Part shown: piece by piece, positions 21,804 through 28,644 of the stretch
How positions within the stretch are numbered: position 1 is the first letter of the stretch
Layout: each line of letters opens with the position of its first letter
NCBI GenBank assembly: GCA_032622095.1
Contig: CP136066.1
Location: 231,078,961-231,142,960, forward strand
DNA: 64,000 bases
Source: Siphonodentalium dalli
Lineage: Eukaryota > Mollusca > Scaphopoda > Gadilida > Siphonodentaliidae
Direction of reading: 5' to 3'
Notes under the pieces: generated by a model
What the model was told of the DNA's origin: nothing
Database searches by the model: none
The model's input: the letters and a program-made list of their open reading frames with translations, nothing else
Made by a program: the position numbers and the translations under genes

Positions 21804-22637
21804 AAATACAAATTACTGCGGCGTCGGAAATGCAACTTTACCATAGACTTTCCACCAACAAACTGAATTGGTTTGCCAGTATCACCAGTTATATACACAT
21901 TTAGTTAGACTTTGATACTGGTACATAATGTAAGTTTTTGAATTCATGCTTAATATGTTTACCATCATGTATTCTTTTACTCTCGAATGATTTCACTCGT
22001 AATATCGGTGCCTCAACATCACTAACAATTGTATAATCAGCAATGTCAGAATAAACAAACAATTGACTATGTTCCGCATTTAAATCAACTCCATATGGAA
22101 ATGTTATCGAAGGAGTAGCAAATGTAATACTTTCTGATTCTGTTCTGTAACCAAGTTTATCCAAAAGAGCTCTGGGAGTACAAGACCTACTTTGGTGTAA
22201 CTATTGGTTGAAATTTTAACTCGTTGTTGTGCTTTGGAATATCTAAATTCGAATTCCAGGTCTGGAATCAATCTGCCTACTGTACTATCAATTACACCTT
22301 GAATTGTATCTGTCAAATGTGATGCACCAGAATATGCTCCTTCTGGTATTTTTAATTCTATACCATTTTCTGGTTTTGAAATTACTACTTCACTTATTGG
22401 TAACTTGTGCAGGTATTGTACAATTCTTGGAACAGACGATTTTATTTTTATTATACAGGCATCTCCAATAATGTTGTATGTTTCTGATGGTACAATTAGT
22501 TCAACCATTGCAACTTCCCAAAGTTCTTTATCAATATGTATGGTTTTTGGTAATTTCACTGTGAAACAACATTGTGAGTTGGCTGGGTAAAGTGACATTG
22601 AACTATCACTCATGAGAGTTATGTAGAATGAATTCAT
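21800..22637 (-). pseudogene. Polinton minor capsid (penton-like) protein, broken
   Basis: Begins MNSFYITLMSDSSMSLYPAN at ATG 22637, the characteristic start of the single jelly-roll, penton-like protein of Polintons, followed by ELWEVAMVELIVPSETYNII. The homologous middle continues in another frame from about 22164 (PSITFPYGVDLN), and the C-terminal YITGDTGKPIQFVGGKSMV lies in a third frame ending at TGA 21800-21802. There are thus two frame changes, near 22160 and 21905. The start overlaps the stop of the upstream membrane-protein gene by 4 nt. The protein would close the vertices of the capsid; not functional in this copy. Confidence 0.85.
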
Positions 22638-22879
22638 TTTTTCAATAATTTCAGTCCAGGTGATGGTAGAATATAACCTAGAGAACTACTTAGAAGAATA
22701 AGACACAATTCTTTGTTTTCGCTCTGGATACTAATGTGTACAATAGATGTAATTATTATGATATAAATAATAATTATCTGCGTGAAGTAGGTGACTTGTT
22801 TCTTAGCAACTTTTTCACCACAGAACTGAAATTGTGATGGTTCATCGAGATTAATTGAATCTGAATGATTTTCCAACAT
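22634..22879 (-). CDS. Small transmembrane protein, 81 aa
   Basis: The N-terminal part is polar (DSINLDEPSQFQFCGEKV), then a strong membrane segment (YFTQIIIIYIIIITSIVHIS) and a second hydrophobic stretch ending SSSLGYILPSPGLK. I associate this layout with the small membrane protein found next to the penton gene in animal Polintons. Function unknown; a virion or membrane-association role is a guess. Intact. The end overlaps the minor capsid ATG. Confidence 0.7.
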   Translation of the reverse strand: MLENHSDSINLDEPSQFQFCGEKVAKKQVTYFTQIIIIYIIIITSIVHISIQSENKELCLILLSSSLGYILPSPGLKLLKK

Positions 22880-22892
22880 GGTAAATTCTGTT

Positions 22893-23979
22893 TTATACTA
22901 AATTTGAAGCTGGGATTCAACTGTCAAACTTTTTTGGATATCCAAGGCAATGAACTTTAATTTCTTTTTTTGTTTTACCACCCACTCTTCTCGTTCTTTT
23001 ATCAATAACTGATTCTATTTCATACACCTCACTGTCTTTTATATGTTGGATTTCATGTTTGTAGAATGATCCATCAATCTCTTTACCATCAAGATCAGAA
23101 ACTTTGTATGTTATTGGATTAGGTTTACAAATTTTATCAACTTTGAAAATTTCACAAGTCCAGTTTGGTAAATAACCCTTTTCAAATGTTCTCTTGGTTT
23201 TGTTGATACGAACCAAGTCACCCACTTTCAGTGTAGATTTTCCTTTTTTATTCCCTGTTCCATATAGATTTTTGGAAATTTCAGCTTCAGTTTTCAAAGT
23301 AACTGCTGACGGTTTAGATTTTATGCTACGGTGATAACTATTGTTGTAACATTCGACTAGGGGCTGTAAAACATCAATATATATTGAAGTTTTATTGTGT
23401 GTGAAATATTTCCACATACGAGTTTTTAAAGTTCTTTGAAATCGTTCGACAATACTTGCTTTAGTCTCTGGATTCTCAGTTGTGAAGAAATGAATGCTTT
23501 CTGATCGCAGAAATTTCAAAAACTTTTCATTTTTGAATTTAGAACCTTTATCAGCTTGAAACGATTTTGGTTTACGTTTTGAAGATTTCAAAATTTTCCT
23601 GAATGATTCGATCAAAGTTTGTCCCGATTTATCGTGGATTGGCATTACCCACGCAAATTTTGAAAAAAACATCTATCACACACAACAGGTACCTGTACTT
23701 ATCATTATGTTTTTTCAAATTATGAAGATCAGCTAAATCTGCCTGCCATTGAATATCAATTCCAGCTACAATAGTCTTTCTACGTTGGAATTTTCGAATT
23801 ATTGGTTTGTGTAAAGTATATGTCGACTGGCATTGCAACCATTTCTTCACATCTATGAGCTTTATTTTTTTATTTTGCTTTTTCGCTTCATCAAAATGCT
23901 TCTTTACACCGCCATAACTTCCAACTTTCTTTCGATTATAGAAAATTTTCGATAACTGTTCATCTAGTATGGATCCCAT
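22893..23979 (-). pseudogene. Polinton integrase with chromodomain-like tail, broken
   Basis: A retroviral-type DDE integrase that inserts the element. ATG 23979 (MGSILDEQLSKIFYNRKKVG). Catalytic residues are visible as the Asp of WQADLADL, the Asp of FQADKGSKFKN and the Glu of ASIVERFQRTLK. The C-terminal region has KVGDLVRINKTKRTFEKGYL and a chromodomain-like end (YEIESVI, then CLGYPKKFDS). Breaks are a frame change in a 7-nt homopolymer at 23663-23669, between the first and second Asp, and a premature TGA at 22917-22919 where chromodomains normally have Trp. The same frame then runs nine further codons to TAA 22893-22895. Confidence 0.88.
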
Positions 23980-24010
23980 TGTGTTTTTTCTGTTTTAATA
24001 CCCTTTGGTG

Positions 24011-24706
24011 TCAACCTATCTCTGCTATTTTAGTTTTTGAATGTCTTGCTTTTATACCTTTCATTGGTGTGATTCGATGAGAATCAAATCGTTTTGATTT
24101 GATGCTTTGTACCGGAGTTTCAAAATCATCATCTGAATCATCTTTCAAATGTGTTTTAATCCAAAGCCAACGGTTTCTGTTCCCTACAAAATCTTGAGGT
24201 ACATTAAGTTCGCTCAATCCTTGTGAAAAGGTTTGCCAGCCTGTTGGTTCGAAACCTTTTCTTTGTCGTACAATATCATTGAGGAGATCAACAATATTTG
24301 ATCCTCTAATAACATTTTCACCATATGTTAATTGTCCATGTTCATCAAACTTCATTTGTGGATGTTTTGAAATAAGTTGTAAAAGTTGTTCAGCTTTTTT
24401 TCTTATCTTTAAAGGAATACTTTCTAGCACACCCCTATGATGATGATCAAATGGTTGTTCTGTTTTCGGTGTTGAAATAGCTCTAACTGATTTTTGAGAA
24501 GTTTTCAATTTGTGCAAAGTTGTACCATTTAATTGAACCTTTTCAGATTCTGACAAATTTTGATCAGAAACTGAATTCAAATTTCTGCTTAGTTTTGAAA
24601 TATTCGTAATTTCAGGATTAGGTGGTAATTTCGGATTAGTTAGACTCATTCTCCATTTTTTAATGTCATCCAACATTTTTAAGGGAACAGCGACCATTTT
24701 CTTCAT
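24011..24706 (-). CDS. Conserved Polinton protein of unknown function, 231 aa
   Basis: Starts MKKMVAVPLKMLDDIKKW. It has a Ser/Asn-rich middle and a compact conserved part: KKAEQLLQLISKHPQMKFDE, then GENVIRGSNIVDLLNDIVRQ and the GWQTFSQGLSELNVPQDFVG-WLW segment. I associate this protein with animal Polinton neighbourhoods, next to integrase, but no biochemical role is known to me. The C-terminus is basic. The frame is intact. It begins 2 nt after the stop of the small basic gene, which fits a polycistronic or overlapping transcript arrangement. Confidence 0.7.
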   Translation of the reverse strand: MKKMVAVPLKMLDDIKKWRMSLTNPKLPPNPEITNISKLSRNLNSVSDQNLSESEKVQLNGTTLHKLKTSQKSVRAISTPKTEQPFDHHHRGVLESIPLKIRKKAEQLLQLISKHPQMKFDEHGQLTYGENVIRGSNIVDLLNDIVRQRKGFEPTGWQTFSQGLSELNVPQDFVGNRNRWLWIKTHLKDDSDDDFETPVQSIKSKRFDSHRITPMKGIKARHSKTKIAEIG

Positions 24707-24708
24707 GT

Positions 24709-25050
24709 TTAACCGCGAAGTATTCCAGCGACTGCTTTACCAAGCAACGGTGCTAGCATAAGAAGCGGTAAAAAACCTCCTTTCTGGTTTAAAATTTGTT
24801 TTTTTCGTTTCAAAGATGTTGATTTACTTGCAAGTTCTCTGAGATGTCTACACCTCGGACGAAGTTTGCGCTTCGGAGCTTCTGTTAGTTTTACATTGCC
24901 TTTTAAAATATTTTTGCAGCATTCTGACATGCAATCAATCACTCTCTTTGGTGCATCTTTTATCATCTTTATTCGAAAATGAGTTGGTGCCTGATTCATA
25001 GCCATTACAAAACTACCATACTTTTTAATGAGTGGAGTTTTTTTCGCCAT
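24709..25050 (-). CDS. Small basic protein with hydrophobic Gly/Leu tail, 113 aa
   Basis: Contains RPRCRHLRELASKSTSLKRK followed by GGFLPLLMLAPLLGKAVAGI. A basic block followed by a GGFLPLL-type hydrophobic tail recurs in animal Polintons. The shape is like adenovirus pX/mu or a membrane-active peptide, but that is an analogy. Intact frame, ATG 25050. Confidence 0.65.
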   Translation of the reverse strand: MAKKTPLIKKYGSFVMAMNQAPTHFRIKMIKDAPKRVIDCMSECCKNILKGNVKLTEAPKRKLRPRCRHLRELASKSTSLKRKKQILNQKGGFLPLLMLAPLLGKAVAGILRG

Positions 25051-25086
25051 CTTTACTCTTCAACAGTTGAATGTCAAATGACTGAA

Positions 25087-25164
25087 TTATTTTTTACTTT
25101 TACGTTTATTAAAATTACGATCAAATGCCATCAAAGCTAATTTCGATGGGTTTGAAAGATTCAT
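25087..25164 (-). CDS. Possible 25-aa basic peptide
   Basis: ATG 25164 to TAA 25087-25089, MNLSNPSKLALMAFDRNFNK plus a Lys-rich end. It starts 7 nt after the stop of the previous gene, so spacing fits the compact operon, but its size makes this uncertain. Confidence 0.3.
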   Translation of the reverse strand: MNLSNPSKLALMAFDRNFNKRKSKK

Positions 25165-25170
25165 AATTTT

Positions 25171-25522
25171 TTAGTATCGTTGAACCAACGGGGAATGTTC
25201 TGCTTCTTGAACTGATGGAATTGGTTGTGGACCATTATCGTTGAGTGGCTGAAATCTAGCAAATGTAGAATTTACTCTAGCTGGAGTAGCTCGCTGTGCA
25301 GTTGTAGAATTTACTCTAACTGGACTAGCTCGCTGTGCAATTGTAGAATTTACTCTAGTAGCATTTACTCTATTTGATCTAATTCGTGCAATTGATTTAT
25401 TTTCTTTCTGTCTGAGAAGACTTCTGAGATGTTCGTGTCTGCTTTGGAAGCTTTACGTGATCATCAAGTATTAATTTAGATATAGTCGAAAATACACTCA
25501 ACACTGCTTCATGCGACTCCAT
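25171..25522 (-). pseudogene. Small repeat-containing protein, frameshifted
   Basis: ATG 25522 opens 41 codons (MESHEAVLSVFSTISKLI...). A second frame, overlapping near 25440, is open to TAA 25171-25173. This second part contains an internal tandem repeat based on RVNST-AQRA-P (about 42 bp per unit, two and a half units), then QPLNDNGPQPIPSVQEAEHS. The two pieces look like one gene with a frame change. No family recognised. It lies between ATPase and the small basic genes. Confidence 0.5.
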
Positions 25523-25576
25523 GATTGGAAATGAAAATATTATGTTGATACACTTATCTTTATACCGATGAATAAA

Positions 25577-26208
25577 TTACCGCACCTCGGTCGTCATTTG
25601 TGAGCCAACGATGGAAATATCAGTTCTAAGTCTCAACGATTTATCCGTTTTTGGGTGAAAATCAAGTAGTAAATAACCATGATTGGTTGAAGTTGCATCA
25701 TCATATGCTTGCATTAAATGAGGTATTTGCATTTGAGAGGCAAGAATTTTTATTCGGCCTTTATCACGCACACTTTGAAATATTACCATGTAATGTGTAT
25801 TCAAACTCAAAGTTCTACTCGCTTTAGATTTCTGAAACATGTTTTGGGTTATGTAAATAACAGATGTATTTCTGTGATGTCCTTTTCTTGTAAACCACAA
25901 CATAATTTTTTCTTCATCTTTGTCACCTAACATGTCATCAAAACGATGAGGTGCGGTAAGTCTGTGTCATCGACAAGTCCATTGTCATCATCCGGTATTC
26001 CATTTATAAATTGAATATTGTGAAATTCTTGCATCTGACTATAGGTATTTTGCCATTCTTTGTAACACCAAACGACTTTGTATGGAACAGGTTTGAACAA
26101 ATCATCTTTTTATTCTATTAATTTCTTAACAAAATCTGTTTTACCACAACCACTTGGTCCCGATATGAAAATGTTACAGGGGTGTTTGAACAACAATGAT
26201 TTGTCCAT
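25577..26208 (-). pseudogene. Polinton packaging ATPase (FtsK/HerA, A32-like), broken
   Basis: Genome-packaging ATPase. From ATG 26208 the Walker A is ISGPSGCGKTDFVKKLIE. The Walker B strand PHLIV lies near 25950, with the acidic residues in the next frame. The rest follows as WFTRKGHHRNTSVIYITQNM, then SLNTHYMVIF and TNHGYLLLDFHP, the expected C-terminal pattern with the sensor Gln/Asn. Defects are an in-frame TAA at 26110-26112 and a one-base frame change at about 25940 inside Walker B. Not functional here. It is the most upstream recognised core gene. Confidence 0.85.
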
Positions 26209-26255
26209 CTTTACCCTAAGACAAATAATGTAAGACTGATTAGGATTGTTCGGAA

Positions 26256-26398
26256 TCAGCCTTTTTTATTTTTAATGAAAAATCACCATAACTCCAGATT
26301 ATTCCAAATGTCCATATTAGTTCTTTATCTAAATCTGAAATAGGTCTAGTGGTTTTTAGAATATAATGCAAAGACACTTTTTCTTCAAATAACTTTGC
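26256..26398 (-). pseudogene. Truncated open frame upstream of ATPase
   Basis: About 47 open codons ending TGA 26256-26258 (contains RPISDLDKELIWTFGIIWSY). The frame runs straight into inverted repeat X at 26397, so the 5' part of the gene seems to have been lost there. Not recognised. Confidence 0.35.
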
Positions 26399-26431
26399 AG
26401 AGTGCCAGTCAGCGAGGGGTGGGCCAGGGTG
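26397..26431 (-). repeat. Short inverted repeat X, right
   Basis: Reverse complement of 18056-18089 with a few differences (GCAGAGTGCCAGTCAGCGAG, then GGTGGGCCAG). It marks the point where the core gene order stops. Confidence 0.65.
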
Positions 26432-26515
26432 ACAGGTCCCAGGTTAGGATTCATCGGTCCAGAGGTTGTGTTAGATTCCAAAAGAGTAAGGTGAGTGCTT
26501 CGAAGGGATTTTTTG

Positions 26516-26729
26516 GACAGAATAGAGCACAATTTACCAATGTATCGATTTTTTCTCAGATTATAATGCGAGTGTGGTAAGCGAAGGCCGCCCCCTTCGA
26601 TGTACACATTGAACTTAGAATAATACGAGAAAAAATAGATGTGCTGGTAAATTGTGTTACTTTACCAGTGCATTTTTTAACAAAAGCGAAAGTCTTCGAA
26701 TAAATTCGAAGACGCTAGCGTTGTAAAAT
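26516..26729 (+). repeat. Palindromic direct repeat D, right copy
   Basis: Second copy of 18111-18326, same orientation, about 90% identical by eye, with hairpin arms, central AGCGAAGG-like stem and the perfect palindrome at 26692-26713 retained. Confidence 0.8.
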
Positions 26730-26803
26730 ACACTTGCAGAAGTAACCTTTCAGTGAAATATGTTATGAGATAATGGTAAAATGGTACAGATAAAATTTTC
26801 CCG

Positions 26804-26873
26804 AGTCAAATCAGTGTTTTATTCATAGAAATGTGATGTTTTTGACAAAAAAAGAAACACATCTGATTTGACT
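26804..26873. repeat. Inverted repeat upstream of right promoter-like module
   Basis: AGTCAAATCAG (26804-26814) and CTGATTTGACT (26863-26873) are perfect 11-bp inverse complements 48 nt apart; they could bind a dimeric factor. Function unknown. Confidence 0.7.
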
Positions 26874-26928
26874 TTCGGAGAAATTTGGTGAAATACGCAT
26901 GACGTCGACGGCGACGTCCGCGCGTTTT
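26845..26928 (+). promoter_or_regulatory. Promoter-like module, right
   Basis: Inverted counterpart of 18877-18962, with AAAAAAAGAAACACAT, TTCGGAGAAATTTGGTGAAA, TGACGTCGACGGC and GACGTCCGCGCGTTTT. A TTTATA follows at about 26960, 13 nt before ATG 26973. Confidence 0.55.
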
Positions 26929-26972
26929 CAATAAAAAAAAACAGATATCCTTTTCTTCATTTATACCGAAAT

Positions 26973-27438
26973 GGATTACCGAGATCTGTATCGGAGCTAT
27001 TTGGAGGATGGGATGCTGGTGAAAGGTGTGTTTGGGGATGAAGCACATATGATTTGGAAGGCTTTGAGTTTAGCAGAAACGGGGACTGTAGATAACTGTT
27101 TTGATATCTAGGTACACCGTTATGTTGATGACGGACAACAGAGATCGGGTGTTTGGACTGCCACCAAGGTGGTTCCGACACACCAGATTGCTGGGGACAT
27201 CAATATTGATGGTACGACTTGCGGCCACATCACTACAGCGGTCTATCGTGGTCTTCTCAGAGCAAATAGTTTACGAATTCGCACCGCTCTGGGGGATACA
27301 GACAGCCCAGCCGTGCAAATGTGCCATTTGGTTGCGACGTTCCCAAGACCACTTTCAGCTGTATTCAAACCCAAACACATCGTGCGGTTTCTTTTGAAAC
27401 CATCCAAAACGGCCCTTTTCAGGCCTCTCAAATTTTAA
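26973..27438 (+). pseudogene. Unrecognised outer gene (right, plus strand), one stop
   Basis: ATG 26973 (MDYRDLYRSYLEDGMLVKGV), open except for one in-frame TAG at 27111-27113, then open to TAA near 27438, about 155 codons in all. Segments such as THQIAGDINIDGTTCGHITT and GLLRANSLRIRTALGDTDSP have no match I know. The frame reads through the histone-type stem-loop at 27411-27425, so the ancestral stop may have been lost. Transcribed outward from the shared promoter-like module, like the left outer gene. Candidate early or regulatory gene, by position only. Confidence 0.5.
27411..27425 (+). terminator. Histone-type 3' end stem-loop (2), one base short
   Basis: GGCCCTTTTCAGGCC, preceded by AAAAC: the histone stem-loop sequence with one G missing from the 3' arm. 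A purine-rich AAAAAAGATACG follows about 11 nt downstream, where a histone downstream element (U7 target) would lie. Confidence 0.6.
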
Positions 27439-27673
27439 AAAAGATACGCTATGAAATTGCTACTGTACGATTTTGTTCATTCTTCCTGGAGAGAATGTTC
27501 ACATAATTTCTCCAAACCAAAAGCATTCATCATGAACTTGGAGAAACATTTTCACATAATTTATCAAAGAATACTTCCTTAACAATAAAAAAACCCACTA
27601 CCACCCTTCATATCTATAATACGATCATCATATAGCATAATAATACAGAGCGTATCTTTCATGAATTTTAAGT
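27430..27673. other. Spacer between two convergent stem-loops
   Basis: Non-coding, AT-rich. Its two ends carry AAAGATACGCT in opposite orientations, each just downstream of a stem-loop, so the 3' processing regions of two convergent genes are related. Confidence 0.6.
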
Positions 27674-27689
27674 GGCCCTGAAAAGGGCC
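27674..27689 (-). terminator. Histone-type 3' end stem-loop (3)
   Basis: On minus GGCCCTTTTCAGGGCC, identical to stem-loop 1, preceded by AAAC and followed by ACTT. Purine-rich GAAAGA lies about 13 nt downstream. It closes the minus-strand gene from 28124. Confidence 0.75.
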
Positions 27690-28124
27690 GTTTAAAATAA
27701 TATAAAAAATCATTTCTTTTGTTTCTTCATCACTGTTAAATCTTTCATGAGTGATCCAAATGTTGATAGCTTCGTATGTTCTTTTTTGGAAACCATGTAC
27801 ATCAATTGGTATGTCAATCGTGTGAGGTTTCAAGCTGATTGTACATTCAGCCGGTGTTTGTGTTAATTGGTTTCGCAAATCCTTCATTTCCTGACAAATA
27901 TTCCGTAACAATTTTGTCTGTTCTTCCCATTGTGAACTGTTGATAACTTGGTATATAACAGGTTGAGCCATTTGGTGTGTTTTCACCGGCGGTGTATACA
28001 CTGGTTGTTTTGATCCGTTCGCGGATACACCATTGGTACCTGTTGCGGATCTACCCGCGGCGTCACATTTCCTGCATACAGTGCAGTCGACATTTGCGTT
28101 GTTGCAGGAACATGATCGTACTGT
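27690..28124 (-). pseudogene. Unrecognised outer gene (right, minus strand), truncated by satellite
   Basis: Two overlapping frames look like one gene. Upstream codons at about 28123-28000 contain DHVPATTQMSTALYAGNVTP. After a frame change near 27995 come HQMAQPVIYQVINSSQWEEQ, a charged helix (TKLLRNICQEMKDLRNQL) and IDIPIDVHGFQKRTYEAINI. The 5' end is lost because the frame runs directly into the satellite at 28124. The open frame continues through stem-loop 3 to 27579, so the natural stop is missing or shifted. Gln/Pro-rich N-terminal part; no family recognised. Confidence 0.45.
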
Positions 28125-28644
28125 ACAGAAAGGCTGGTGTGTGTACCACGAAAACGGACATTACTCAAGGAAATAAAGGGTTAAATCACAGAATGGCTCG
28201 TGCGTGTACCACGAAAACGGACATTACTCAAGGAAAGAAAGGGCTAAATCACAGAAATGCTCGAGTGTGTAACACGAAAACGGACATTACTCAAGGAAAG
28301 AAAGGGCTAAATCACAGAAAGTCTCGTGTGTGTACCATGAAAATGGACATTACTCAAGGAAAGAAAGGGCTAAATCACAGAAAGGCTCGTATGTGTGTAC
28401 CACGAAAACGGACATTACTCAAGGATAGAAAGGGTTAAATCACAGAAAGGCTGGTGTGTGTACCACGAAAACGGACAGTACTCAAGGATAGAAAGGGTTA
28501 AATCACAGAAAGGCTGGTGTGTGTACCACGAAAACGGACATTACTCAAGGAAAGAAAGGGTTAAATCACAGAAAGGCTCGTGTGTGTAAACCACGAAAAC
28601 GGACATTACTCAAGAAAAGAAAGGGTTAAATCACAGAAAGGCTC

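Larger units (their letters stand above)
18037..28124 (-). mobile_element. Polinton/Maverick-like (adintovirus-like) element, degenerate, within satellite
   Basis: A ~10.1-kb block flanked on both sides by the same satellite in the same orientation. Core genes identify it: packaging ATPase, retroviral-type integrase, jelly-roll major and minor capsid proteins, an adenain-like protease and typical small accessory proteins, all on minus. DNA polymerase B, normally about 1,000 codons or more, is missing and there is no room for it. Classical long terminal inverted repeats are not seen; instead there are direct palindromic repeats and short inverted repeats. Most genes carry stops or frame changes, so it is a decayed, incomplete copy. 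Outer boundaries are set by the satellite junctions, not by recognised termini. Confidence 0.85.

Noticed and set aside
18393-27689. Host histone genes near the stem-loops
   Set aside because: None of the adjacent frames shows histone-fold sequence or the small, highly basic composition of histones.
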